A stretch of 64,000 nt of DNA, from positions 124,001 to 188,000 of the forward strand of contig NZ_JBDUUH010000012.1 in the NCBI RefSeq assembly GCF_039939195.1. The letters are read 5' to 3'. The position numbers and the translations under genes are program-made. The notes beneath the pieces were generated by a model. It ran no database searches. It saw nothing but the letters and a program-made list of their open reading frames with translations, and was not told the DNA's origin. This document shows, piece after piece, positions 17,296-25,819 of this stretch (position 1 is the stretch's first letter; every line of letters begins with the position of its first letter). The DNA is from Foliimonas ilicis. GTDB taxonomy: Bacteria; Pseudomonadota; Alphaproteobacteria; Rhizobiales; Rhizobiaceae.

Positions 17296-18444
17296 ATGAC
17301 ATCCCAGAACGAAGCAGCGGCCGCCCGATACTTCGACACGATCGCGTCGGCGCTGCATGGGCTTGAGATTTTCATGCGCAACGACCAGTCCGCGCTTTAT
17401 AGGCACGATCTGGTCGCGGGCGTGGTCGCAGAATATATCGGCCGGCTGGAGAAATCCTTCTCCTGCTGGCGAAACCGGCTGGGCTTCATGGAAAGCTTCC
17501 GGATTTCACGCGCCGAAAGCGGATTTCCGGTTTTCCAGAACGTTCTGGAACTCGAAAACGATTCCCGTCAGGCAGCACAAAGGCTGGCCAATATCCCGCA
17601 AGCCGCCGAGCTTCGCGAGGAAATGGCCGACTTCATCCTGCGCCATAAGAGCTTTCCCGACGCGCTTCAGCGCATGATGGCCGAACGGCTTTATCTGGAA
17701 GATCTGGATGATGGCGCGGTCTTCGCGCCCTTCATCCTGTCGCAGACCGCCAAGGTTTCGGTGAACCCGAAGACGCAGCGCCCCTACTATCTCGTCCATT
17801 GGGCGAGTTTCGACGGCACGGCCAATCTGCCGCTCGTCTATATGGCGACGGTCGAGGATTCATCTCCAGCGATGGTCCGCCAGCTCGTTCGCGACAATGG
17901 GCGGCTGAACGACGATCTGGAAATCCCCCTGCCCGTCGATGGTCTGCTCAACCCCGAACTTGCGCATCGCTTCGACGATTTCACCGAGCGCAACTCGGCC
18001 TATACGCTTTCGCCCGCGACGATTGCCGGAAATCTGGACAAGGATTTCGACCAGTTGCACCCAAAGCAACTACGCCGCGTCGTCCTCGGCCCGTTCTATT
18101 CTGCAGGCATCACCGAAAACAATTCCGTCGTGACCAATGTCCTGTCGCGCGTCGGCAAGCCGGAAAATGCCTGGCTACTGACCTGGACCATTCAGGAAGT
18201 CTACTCGAAAGGCGAAAAGCCCGGACGCAAGGGCCTTTGGTCGAGCGAACCTGCCTCGGAAGAATTCTACATTAACACCGACGATCTGGAGGCCGCCCGG
18301 CAAGGCGTTTCCAGTTATGAAAAACACGCGCTGATTCCGCACGAAGCCTATCAAGCGCTCTACGCCGCTGGCGAAGCGCAGAAGATTTTCAGCGGGTACA
18401 AGGTCCACATCCTGTCCAAGGGCCAGGTGATCAGCGATGTCTGA
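17296..18444 (+). CDS. Conserved hypothetical protein of the AAA+ operon
   Basis: The cytoplasmic protein of 382 residues has no membrane segment. The first 150 residues are helical and the rest is mixed, with several aromatic strands (RPYYLVHWASFDG, AWLLTWTIQEVYSKG) and a closing IFSGYKVHILSKGQVISDV. I do not recognise a named domain. It follows the coiled-coil gene by 22 bases, and its stop overlaps the start of the small membrane gene by eight bases, so it belongs to the same transcript as the AAA+ ATPase. Confidence 0.75.
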   Translation: MTSQNEAAAARYFDTIASALHGLEIFMRNDQSALYRHDLVAGVVAEYIGRLEKSFSCWRNRLGFMESFRISRAESGFPVFQNVLELENDSRQAAQRLANIPQAAELREEMADFILRHKSFPDALQRMMAERLYLEDLDDGAVFAPFILSQTAKVSVNPKTQRPYYLVHWASFDGTANLPLVYMATVEDSSPAMVRQLVRDNGRLNDDLEIPLPVDGLLNPELAHRFDDFTERNSAYTLSPATIAGNLDKDFDQLHPKQLRRVVLGPFYSAGITENNSVVTNVLSRVGKPENAWLLTWTIQEVYSKGEKPGRKGLWSSEPASEEFYINTDDLEAARQGVSSYEKHALIPHEAYQALYAAGEAQKIFSGYKVHILSKGQVISDV

Positions 18445-18895
18445 TCCAAAGCCTGTCTATTATCTAGAACAAGAACCCAGAACGGCATGGGTTTATCGTC
18501 ACCCTCATCGCAGCATCGTTCTTGTAAACATAGTGACGTGGTCATTTACAATGTTAGCGGATTGGTGGATTGCCGGCCCGAATATTAGTTTTGGATCCAT
18601 CGCCATGTGTCTTGCGACCGTCGTTTCCACCAACATCATGCCCAAATGGCCAAGTTCGCCTCGCAAACTTTCGGCAATGATGTTGACCGGAATGAGTTCA
18701 ACGGCCGTTTTGACATTCGCGTACTTAAGCGCTGCCGAGCATCCAGAAGGGACATTCACCTCTTACAAAGACATCCTTGAGATGGCTTTAGTGTATGGAG
18801 CTGGCTACGCCATCCTTGTATCAACTTTATACTTCGCGGGGCCAATTTGCTACGCGTTGGAACGACGCTTTAAAGATCGCTCAAACCGGGATTGA
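18437..18895 (+). CDS. Small polytopic membrane protein in the AAA+ operon
   Basis: The 152-residue product has about four predicted membrane helices (near residues 27-47, 53-67, 80-100 and 115-138) and a basic C-terminal tail. No family is recognised. Its start lies eight bases inside the previous gene and its stop is three bases before the ATPase start. Base composition is clearly more AT-rich than both flanking genes, with codons such as TTA, GTA and ATA, suggesting later acquisition into the operon. It could be a membrane anchor or an effector. Confidence 0.7.
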   Translation: MSDPKPVYYLEQEPRTAWVYRHPHRSIVLVNIVTWSFTMLADWWIAGPNISFGSIAMCLATVVSTNIMPKWPSSPRKLSAMMLTGMSSTAVLTFAYLSAAEHPEGTFTSYKDILEMALVYGAGYAILVSTLYFAGPICYALERRFKDRSNRD

Positions 18896-18898
18896 ACT

Positions 18899-20809
18899 AT
18901 GGACACCGGCCTGACAACCATCCCCGAAGCCGACATCGAAAAGCATCGCAACACCGCGCAAAGCATGATCACGCGCATGGTGGTGCTTGAGGATTCTTCG
19001 GGCCAGTCCGGCACAGCACTTGCCGGAACGGGACGTCGCTTTGTCTCGACCGTTTCCACCGGCTCCGTGCGCAAGACTCGCGAGATCGAGCTTTCGAAAA
19101 CGGTCGGTGCCGTTCGCCCCGGCGACCAGTTGCTTTCCATCGGCCAGCATACGCTGCTTTACCGGACCCGCCGCGGCATTGCGGTTGCGCTCGCAGTGGC
19201 CGAAATATTCTCGCGCGGTAACGACCTTGAAGCCTTGCAGGCCAAGAATGCACGCGCGCCGCTGGAAGGCGATGAGGCGACCCATTTCAAGAAGCTGCTC
19301 TCGGCATCGGCCTATGTCTCGGCCTTCACGCTTGCCAGCTATCTCGTGCAATTGATCGATGGCGACAGCGAACCGCCGAACGATATTACCGAACCGGATT
19401 TTCTGTTCGACACGCCGCAGGATGCCTTGAAATCTCTGGTGGCGGGCCTTGATCGCGCAATCACCGGAGCGACGGACGAGGCCGATCTCACCACGCGCGC
19501 CAAGGCGTTCGCGCGGATAACGATCGACGGGCTTCTCGCCCGCAAATCGCGTTTCGACGGGCTGGGTGCGTTCGAAAACACGCATATCCGCATCGATGCA
19601 GACGATTTCACGCTGGACGGTTTCGACGTTGCGCCGGGCAAGAAATCCAAGCCGCTGGTGATGACCTTCAAGAAGGTCGAAGAAGTCGTCGGCAACCACA
19701 TCGCCAAATATCAGTCCATGAAGCTCGCCAAGATGCTGATGGCTTATGATTTCGACCGGGAGCTGAATCCGTTTGTCGATCTCGGCGGTTTCCTGTTCAC
19801 CTTCATCGGCGACGGCTCACCTGGCACCGGCAAGACGACGCTGATCCAGATGATCGCCGGTCTTCTGAACGATTACTGCCAGATTGCAGGCTACCAGTTC
19901 GTCTATGAGAATTTCGGCGTTGACCAGATTTCCTCCTATCAGGGCAAATCCGGCCAAAACTGCAAGCAGTTCATCACCAATGTCCTGAACCCGCGCGCCA
20001 TCGGATTTGGCACGGTCGATGACATCGATCAGGTTGCCGCAAAACGCTCAGACGACCGCGCTTCCGCCGGTCAGCAGGAAATAACCGGCGTTCTGATGGA
20101 GGCGTTTTCCGGCGCGTCGACCGTGGTGCGCGGCAATTGCTCCTTCGGCATGTTTTCCAACTATCCCGAAAATGTCGATGACGCGCTGCGCCAGCGCGCA
20201 GGCGCGCGGTGGCTGGTGGATGGCCCGCAGACACGCGACGACTATATCGACATTTTCACGCTTCTCGCCGGCAAGAACCACAAAATCCCGCTCGGCGATC
20301 ATGAACTATACGCAGCGCAGGAAATCCAGCGCGCCATCGAAACCGCCTATGAGGACCACGCAAAGCCGCAGGAAGACGGGCTTCTGAAGGTCTATGATCG
20401 TTTCATGAAGGAAAACGGCGCGCCGAAGACGCTTTCCGACATCGGCACCTATCTGCATCTGATCAAGGAAGCCGAACCGCGCTTCACCGGCCGCGCCATC
20501 AAGAACGTCACCGACGCGATCAAGATGCGCGCCATGGACATCGAACTGCCCGACGAATGGTTCGAGAAGCCGGAAGCCTTCATGCACAAGGATTATGACG
20601 CGAAACGTGCGATGATCGAGGAATTGCGCGGGCCGTTCTCGATGGAGATGGTCATGCAAGAGGTCAACCGCTACGCCGACAGCGAATTCCGCTATTCCGA
20701 CCGCTCCGACGATGCGGATGTGACACGCATAATCCGCGAAGCCCGCCTCCGCGAACGCGCCGTTCGCGAGATCGAAGGGCTGAAGGCGAAGGGCATGTGG
20801 AATGCTTGA
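18899..20809 (+). CDS. AAA+ ATPase of an uncharacterised operon
   Basis: The 636-residue protein has an N-terminal helical domain of about 280 residues, then an AAA+ module. Walker A is GDGSPGTGKTT (about residues 304-314), the Walker B-like strand is FGTVDDID (near 370), and there is a sensor-like SNYPENVDDALRQRAG with arginines near 425-435. A C-terminal helical region ends REIEGLKAKGMWNA. I cannot place it in a named AAA+ clade. In the operon order it would be followed directly by the DUF6638-like gene, but a repeat-flanked DUF559 gene lies in between. Confidence 0.85.
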   Translation: MDTGLTTIPEADIEKHRNTAQSMITRMVVLEDSSGQSGTALAGTGRRFVSTVSTGSVRKTREIELSKTVGAVRPGDQLLSIGQHTLLYRTRRGIAVALAVAEIFSRGNDLEALQAKNARAPLEGDEATHFKKLLSASAYVSAFTLASYLVQLIDGDSEPPNDITEPDFLFDTPQDALKSLVAGLDRAITGATDEADLTTRAKAFARITIDGLLARKSRFDGLGAFENTHIRIDADDFTLDGFDVAPGKKSKPLVMTFKKVEEVVGNHIAKYQSMKLAKMLMAYDFDRELNPFVDLGGFLFTFIGDGSPGTGKTTLIQMIAGLLNDYCQIAGYQFVYENFGVDQISSYQGKSGQNCKQFITNVLNPRAIGFGTVDDIDQVAAKRSDDRASAGQQEITGVLMEAFSGASTVVRGNCSFGMFSNYPENVDDALRQRAGARWLVDGPQTRDDYIDIFTLLAGKNHKIPLGDHELYAAQEIQRAIETAYEDHAKPQEDGLLKVYDRFMKENGAPKTLSDIGTYLHLIKEAEPRFTGRAIKNVTDAIKMRAMDIELPDEWFEKPEAFMHKDYDAKRAMIEELRGPFSMEMVMQEVNRYADSEFRYSDRSDDADVTRIIREARLRERAVREIEGLKAKGMWNA

Positions 20810-20818
20810 GGTTGTGTT

Positions 20819-20941
20819 GCCCCTCATCCGCCTGCCGGCACCTTCTCCCCGCTTACGGGGAGAAGGGATAAGCGGAAACGTTGCGGACATTTTCCTTCTC
20901 CCCGTTTACGGGGAGAAGGTGCCGGCAGGCGGATGAGGGGC
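20819..20941. repeat. Palindromic repeat left of DUF559
   Basis: A perfect 33-bp inverted repeat (20819-20851 and 20909-20941), with further small hairpins built on CTTCTCCCCG / CGGGGAGAAG in each arm. The element starts ten bases after the ATPase stop and ends seven bases before the DUF559 start. Its CCCTCATCC...GCCGG...CTTCTCCCC pattern recurs in degenerate form at 21376-21486. It could form a strong RNA hairpin between the two genes. Confidence 0.85.
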
Positions 20942-20948
20942 GTCCTTA

Positions 20949-21365
20949 ATGCGTGGACCAAAGCAAGCCACCACCAATCGAGCAAGAAATCTTCGTAACG
21001 TCGAGAACGATGCGGAGACCATTCTTTGGTCCGAGCTTCGCAATCGTCGCCTCAACGGTCATAAGTTCGTTCGTCAACTGCCCATAGGGCGATACTTCGC
21101 TGATTTTGCATGTCGGGAAGCGAGGCTGGTCGTCGAAGTGGACGGTAGCCAACATGCCGAAAACAAGCGAGACAGGATTCGTGACCAGTTTATGGTATCT
21201 GAAGGTTGGTCGGTGCTGCGGGTCTGGAATGTTGATGTGTTGAGAGAACGCAATTCAGTGCTTGAAAGCATTCTTGCTGCAATCGACGGACGGCTAGATC
21301 GAAACATCGAAGCATATGATCTTCGATTCACCTCGGCTGATGACTACGAAGAGAGAACCTCTTGA
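20949..21365 (+). CDS. DUF559 family endonuclease-like protein
   Basis: The 138-residue protein has a Vsr/PD-(D/E)XK-like fold as in DUF559. Recognisable parts are AETILWSELRNRRLNGHKFVRQ, then the putative active-site cluster YFADFA, VVEVDGSQH and a following Asp-rich helix, then GWSVLRVWNVDVL. The D/ExD/H set appears intact, so nuclease activity is plausible but unproven. The gene is bracketed seven to ten bases away on both sides by related palindromic repeats and interrupts an otherwise compact operon, which looks like a mobile cassette. Confidence 0.85.
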   Translation: MRGPKQATTNRARNLRNVENDAETILWSELRNRRLNGHKFVRQLPIGRYFADFACREARLVVEVDGSQHAENKRDRIRDQFMVSEGWSVLRVWNVDVLRERNSVLESILAAIDGRLDRNIEAYDLRFTSADDYEERTS

Positions 21366-21375
21366 ACGCTTTCGC

Positions 21376-21486
21376 TGCCCCTCATCCCCTGCCGGACCTT
21401 CTCCCCGTAACAACGGGGAGAAGGATGGTGGCTGCAACGTTGATACCCTCCTCTCCCCGTTATTTACGCGAAGAAAGTGAGGGGTA
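21376..21486. repeat. Degenerate palindromic repeat right of DUF559
   Basis: CCCCTCATCCCCTGCCGG and CTTCTCCCCGT-AACA-ACGGGGAGAAG repeat the pattern of the element at 20819. The right arm (CTCTCCCCGTTA ... AGTGAGGGG) is eroded. The terminal GAGGGG lies ten bases before the next gene's ATG and may now serve as its ribosome-binding site. Confidence 0.75.
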
Positions 21487-21492
21487 ATTTTA

Positions 21493-22779
21493 ATGGACCT
21501 CCTGCGCGACAATGAACTCATCTACGGGCGCTTGCTGACTGTAAGCGAGCCGCATCTGATCGAGCGCTATAACAAGGCGCTGAAGGCGTTCGGGTTCAAG
21601 CCGACGAAACTTGCCAAATTCGACATCGACCGCACGGGTTTTTCGCCGCAGATCGCTGAGGAGCTGGGCGATTATCAGTATCTCGACCCCAACCAGATCG
21701 ACCGTCGTTTCATATTGCTGACGCCTGCGCAGGCCGAACTGCCGGTCGTCCACACCGCCTTTTCGAACACGTCCCAATTGATGTTCGAGTTCTTTTCGAA
21801 GAATGCACGCGCCATTGATGCGCTGACCATCAAGGACGTGATCTACGGCGAGATCGACGATTCCGTATCGCATATCGAGGATATCGAAGACCTGCTCTCG
21901 ATTAATCAGGTCGAGTTCAAGGTTCTGTCTGCCGAAGACGTTCTGGGCAAGGCTGCCGAACTTGGAACGCTGGCCGACCGACTGCGGCAGGAGCCCAATG
22001 CATGGCGCGACAATGCCATGCTCGAACGCATGGTCGAGCTTGCGAAAGTCTGCGGTGATATCCGCGAGAATGCGCTGGTGCCGGACCAGGTGATTTTCCG
22101 GCACAACGCCTATTGGACGAGCCATTTCGGCGGGCTTTATGTCTTTGTCGATTCCGACATCACGACCGTCATCAGCAATCCGACTGCGCCGGGCTTTCGC
22201 CGTTCGCGGCCATGGCAGGTCAGCTATCTTTCGATCAACGATGCGGAGCGCGTTTTCAGTTTTCTGGCTGAAAGCGGACGGATCGAGCTGCCCCGCGCCT
22301 CATGGGTCGAGAATTCGGGCTATCTCGAACACCGCGCCGATATGGCGATCCGCAATCTCATCCGCGAAAGCGAGCCGAAACGTGATCTGCGCGGCGTGGA
22401 CAAAGTCTGGCTCCAGACCTGGATTCATCGCAACGCCGACCTGATCAACCGCGACGGCACTTTCCCGTTCCTCAATGCCGCGAAGCGTGAAATCGCCCAG
22501 TCCGGCAGGCTGCGGCTCGAAGAGGTTTCACCGCTGAACCGTTTTCTGGTGGTGCGGGCAAAGCCCGATCACCCGGATGCGTGGCTTACCAACCGGCTGA
22601 TCTCCGATTTCGTGCCGTCGGATTTCATGTCGCGCTACGTCTTCAACAAGCAGGGCTTCTACGCCGATTATCAAGGTTTCGACGAACCTTGGCGCAGCCA
22701 TGTTGTCGAGACGCTGAAAACCACATATCTGAAAGATAAAGCGGGCTTCAGAGCGCGTCTTTACGGCTTGGCCGATTGA
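21493..22779 (+). CDS. DUF6638-like conserved hypothetical protein
   Basis: The 428-residue cytoplasmic protein begins MDLLRDNELIYGRLLTVSEP. I believe it belongs to DUF6638, judged from the opening and the TPAQAELPVVHTAFSNTSQLMFEFFSKNARAIDA stretch; this is from memory. No catalytic motif is obvious. The C-terminal half contains conserved-looking aromatic segments (KVWLQTWIHRNADLINRDG, SRYVFNKQGFYADYQGFDEPWR). It is 13 bases upstream of the DUF2333-like gene and belongs functionally with the AAA+ operon. Confidence 0.8.
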   Translation: MDLLRDNELIYGRLLTVSEPHLIERYNKALKAFGFKPTKLAKFDIDRTGFSPQIAEELGDYQYLDPNQIDRRFILLTPAQAELPVVHTAFSNTSQLMFEFFSKNARAIDALTIKDVIYGEIDDSVSHIEDIEDLLSINQVEFKVLSAEDVLGKAAELGTLADRLRQEPNAWRDNAMLERMVELAKVCGDIRENALVPDQVIFRHNAYWTSHFGGLYVFVDSDITTVISNPTAPGFRRSRPWQVSYLSINDAERVFSFLAESGRIELPRASWVENSGYLEHRADMAIRNLIRESEPKRDLRGVDKVWLQTWIHRNADLINRDGTFPFLNAAKREIAQSGRLRLEEVSPLNRFLVVRAKPDHPDAWLTNRLISDFVPSDFMSRYVFNKQGFYADYQGFDEPWRSHVVETLKTTYLKDKAGFRARLYGLAD

Positions 22780-22792
22780 GGGGAACTACGAC

Positions 22793-23926
22793 ATGCTCGA
22801 TCCCATCGTGAGCTTTTTCATCAAGATATTCCAGGCGATCGGCAAGGGCATCGGCCTTCTGGTCGGCGTGCTGCTTTGGCCCTTCATGTGGCTCGGACGC
22901 TGGTACAAAAGCCGCGGCTGGATTCTTCGCGCTGTCCTGGCCGCCTGCTTGCTCGTCCTGTTCGGCCTCTACGCCAATTTTTTCTACGCCACGCAATGGT
23001 GGAACGGTTTCGATCCCGACTATCCGAAGTCGTTCAACGTTTCGGCCAGCAACGCCGCAGCGGGCGACCCGATCGGCACAGGTGCGGAGGGATCGACCGC
23101 GACGACCACACAGCCAACCAGTTGCAAACAGTCGGCTATTGCCGATGTGTCGGCGGATCTCGTTGATTTCAACGTCAACCGGAACGCCTGGATTTCTTCG
23201 ATGGTTGTCTCGAAGCTTGGGTTTTTCGGGATCGATTGGCGCAATACGCCATATTTCGACAACAAGGCGGCGTTTCAGCTCGGCATCAATCAGGTCATCC
23301 GTCGCACAACAACGGAACTCGTCGATACGCTGGGCCGCGTGCGCGGCACCTCTCAGATCGACCAGAATCTTCAGGACGCCAGAACCGCCATGGCGTGGAA
23401 CGAAAACGCCTGGTACATCGGATGGCGTGGTCCGACCCGCCCGACTCCAAGCGTCTACCGCGAGGGCATCACCAAGCTGCGCGCCTTCAATGAAAGTCTG
23501 GCAAAATGCGATGCGACCTTCGATGCGCGCGCCGACAATCTGATGCTTTTCCTCGACCGCATTGCAGGCGACATCGGGTCGACTTCCGACATCTTGCGGC
23601 AGCGTATCGCCGCCTCTGACGCAGGCTGGCTGGATTTCAGAGCCGACGACCGGTTCTGGTTCGCCTACGGGCAGCTTTACGCTTATTACGGTATCCTCAC
23701 CGCCACCCGCTCCGATTTCGCTGCCATCATCGCCGAGCGCAACCTGACCGCGCTCTGGACCCGCATGGAGCAGCAGCTTCGCGCATCTCTCGATGTCCGG
23801 CCGTGGATCATCTCGAATGGCAGCGAGTCGAGCGCCTTCTTCCCCTCGCATCTGGCAACGATGGGCTTCAACCTCCTGCAGGTTCGCTCCAACATCGTTG
23901 AACTCCGATCAGTTCTTGATCGTTAA
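22793..23926 (+). CDS. DUF2333-like membrane-anchored protein
   Basis: The 377-residue protein has an amphipathic or hydrophobic N-terminus (about residues 5-35) and a clear membrane helix near residues 43-66, then a large, probably periplasmic domain with a Thr/Gly linker (about 85-105). Conserved-looking features include DLVDFNVNRNAWISSMV and FAYGQLYAYYGIL. It resembles DUF2333. GAGGGG upstream gives a good ribosome-binding site. As the last gene of the AAA+ operon it would link a cytoplasmic ATPase system to the envelope (inference). Confidence 0.8.
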   Translation: MLDPIVSFFIKIFQAIGKGIGLLVGVLLWPFMWLGRWYKSRGWILRAVLAACLLVLFGLYANFFYATQWWNGFDPDYPKSFNVSASNAAAGDPIGTGAEGSTATTTQPTSCKQSAIADVSADLVDFNVNRNAWISSMVVSKLGFFGIDWRNTPYFDNKAAFQLGINQVIRRTTTELVDTLGRVRGTSQIDQNLQDARTAMAWNENAWYIGWRGPTRPTPSVYREGITKLRAFNESLAKCDATFDARADNLMLFLDRIAGDIGSTSDILRQRIAASDAGWLDFRADDRFWFAYGQLYAYYGILTATRSDFAAIIAERNLTALWTRMEQQLRASLDVRPWIISNGSESSAFFPSHLATMGFNLLQVRSNIVELRSVLDR

Positions 23927-23936
23927 ACGACCAACT

Positions 23937-23991
23937 CCCTGCCGTTTCTGTCGCAAATTTTCCATTGCGCGGCTGATTTGAGACGGCAGGG
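23937..23991. other. Structured region between the AAA+ operon and fhs
   Basis: CCCTGCCGTTTC (23937-23948) pairs with GAGACGGCAGGG (23980-23991) with one mismatch, and CGCAA/TTGCG forms an inner hairpin. There is no U-run, so it is either a Rho-type 3' end of the upstream operon or part of an fhs leader. It does not match the ZTP riboswitch consensus as I know it. Confidence 0.5.
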
Positions 23992-24070
23992 CAAAGCCTT
24001 GTCAGGCTGTTATTGCGCCCAAGAACGACATTGAAGCGTTCTGTCGATCCACAAAATTCCGGGGAAATGC

Positions 24071-25750
24071 ATGGCCCAAGTAAAAAGCGACATCGAAATT
24101 GCGCGCGCAGCGCAGAAAAAGCCGATTCAGGAAATCGGCGCGAAAATAGGAATACCCTCGGAACATCTCCTGCCCTACGGGCATGACAAGGCCAAGATTT
24201 CGGCTGCCTTCATCGCGGAGGCCCGCCAAAAGAAGGATGGCAGGCTCATTCTGGTGACGGCCATCAATCCGACGCCCGCCGGCGAAGGCAAGACCACGAC
24301 CACGGTCGGGCTGGGCGACGGCCTGAACCGCATCGGCAAAAAGGCGATCATCTGCATCCGCGAAGCCTCGCTCGGGCCCTGCTTCGGCGTGAAGGGCGGA
24401 GCCGCTGGCGGCGGTTATGCGCAGGTCGTGCCGATGGAGGACATGAACCTCCATTTCACCGGCGATTTCCACGCCATCACCGCCGCGCACAATCTGCTCT
24501 CCGCACTCATCGACAACCACATCTATTGGGGCAATGAGCAGAACATCGATACGCGCCGCGTTGCGTGGCGTCGTGTGATGGACATGAACGACCGCGCGCT
24601 GCGCGAGATCATCTGCTCGCTGGGCGGCGTCGCCAACGGCTATCCGCGCGAAGCAGGCTTCGACATCACCGTTGCCTCGGAAGTCATGGCGATCCTCTGC
24701 CTTTCGAAGGATTTGAAAGACCTCGAAGAGCGTCTCGGCAACATCATCATCGCCTATCGCCGCGACAAGACGCCGGTCTTTGCGCGCGACATCAAGGCCG
24801 ATGGTGCGATGACCGTTCTGCTCAAGGATGCGATGCAGCCCAACCTCGTGCAGACGCTGGAGAACAATCCGGCCTTCGTGCATGGCGGGCCGTTCGCAAA
24901 CATCGCGCATGGTTGCAACTCGGTCGTCGCAACAACGACGGCGCTAAAGCTTGCCGATTATGTGGTGACGGAAGCAGGCTTCGGTGCCGATCTCGGTGCC
25001 GAAAAATTCTTCGACATCAAATGCCGTAAAGCGGGCCTCAAGCCTGCGGCGGCGGTTATCGTCGCAACCGTGCGCGCCATGAAAATGAATGGCGGCGTCA
25101 AGAAGGACGATCTCGGCACGGAGAACGTCGAGGCTGTCAAGAAGGGCTGCGCCAATCTCGGCAGGCATATCGAGAATGTGAAGCAGTTCGGGGTGCCCGC
25201 TGTCGTTGCCATCAATCACTTCCATTCCGACACCGAGGCCGAAATTCAAGCCATGAAGGACTATGTAGCCTCGATGGGCGAGGATGCGATCCTCTGCAAG
25301 CATTGGGCAAAGGGTTCGGAAGGCATCGAAGAACTGGCGCACAAGGTTGTCGCTCTGGCCGAGTCCGGTGCATCGCAATTCGCACCGCTTTACGCCGACG
25401 AGATGCCGCTGTTCGAAAAAATGGACACGATCGTCAAGCGCATCTATCGCGGCTCGGAGGCGATTGCCGACAAAAGCGTGCGCGACCAGCTTCATGCCTG
25501 GGAAGCTCAGGGCTACGGCAAGCTGCCGGTCTGCATGGCCAAGACGCAATATTCCTTCTCGACCGATCCGAATCTGCGCGGTGCGCCGACCGGCCACACC
25601 GTCCCTATTCGAGAGGTGCGCCTTTCGGCAGGTGCTGGCTTCGTCGTGGCGATCTGCGGAGAGATCATGACCATGCCCGGCCTGCCAAGATCGCCCTCTT
25701 CCGAGCGGATATTCCTCAACGAACTGGGACAGATCGAGGGGCTGTTCTAA
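24071..25750 (+). CDS. fhs: Formate-tetrahydrofolate ligase
   Basis: This enzyme makes 10-formyl-THF from formate, ATP and tetrahydrofolate in one-carbon metabolism. The 559-residue product has the family length and the ATP-binding TPAGEGKTTTTVGLGDGL (about residues 69-86). Other markers are REASLGPCFGVKGGAAGGGYAQVVPMEDMNLHFTGDFHAI, FVHGGPFANIAHGCNS and a C-terminal ICGEIMTMPGLPRSP. The ATG at 24071 is chosen over one four bases earlier in another frame. An intrinsic terminator follows. Confidence 0.97.
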   Translation: MAQVKSDIEIARAAQKKPIQEIGAKIGIPSEHLLPYGHDKAKISAAFIAEARQKKDGRLILVTAINPTPAGEGKTTTTVGLGDGLNRIGKKAIICIREASLGPCFGVKGGAAGGGYAQVVPMEDMNLHFTGDFHAITAAHNLLSALIDNHIYWGNEQNIDTRRVAWRRVMDMNDRALREIICSLGGVANGYPREAGFDITVASEVMAILCLSKDLKDLEERLGNIIIAYRRDKTPVFARDIKADGAMTVLLKDAMQPNLVQTLENNPAFVHGGPFANIAHGCNSVVATTTALKLADYVVTEAGFGADLGAEKFFDIKCRKAGLKPAAAVIVATVRAMKMNGGVKKDDLGTENVEAVKKGCANLGRHIENVKQFGVPAVVAINHFHSDTEAEIQAMKDYVASMGEDAILCKHWAKGSEGIEELAHKVVALAESGASQFAPLYADEMPLFEKMDTIVKRIYRGSEAIADKSVRDQLHAWEAQGYGKLPVCMAKTQYSFSTDPNLRGAPTGHTVPIREVRLSAGAGFVVAICGEIMTMPGLPRSPSSERIFLNELGQIEGLF

Positions 25751-25770
25751 AAGCCTCTGAACCACAAAGA

Positions 25771-25799
25771 AAAAGCGGCGCTTCGGGCGCCGCTTTTTT
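25771..25799 (+). terminator. Intrinsic terminator of fhs
   Basis: AGCGGCGC and GCGCCGCT form an 8-bp GC-rich stem around TTCGG, followed by TTTTTTG and preceded by an A-run, so it can also act from the other strand. It starts about 20 bases after the fhs stop. Confidence 0.93.
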
Positions 25800-25819
25800 G
25801 TTTCGATCCAATGTCGATC

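Noticed and set aside
20819..21486. CRISPR-like repeats
   Set aside because: The repeats are inverted palindromes around a gene, not regularly spaced direct repeats; no cas gene is present.
23927..24070. ZTP (pfl) riboswitch upstream of fhs
   Set aside because: The conserved CCGCCTGGGCA-type 3' segment is absent by eye; only a simple stem is visible.
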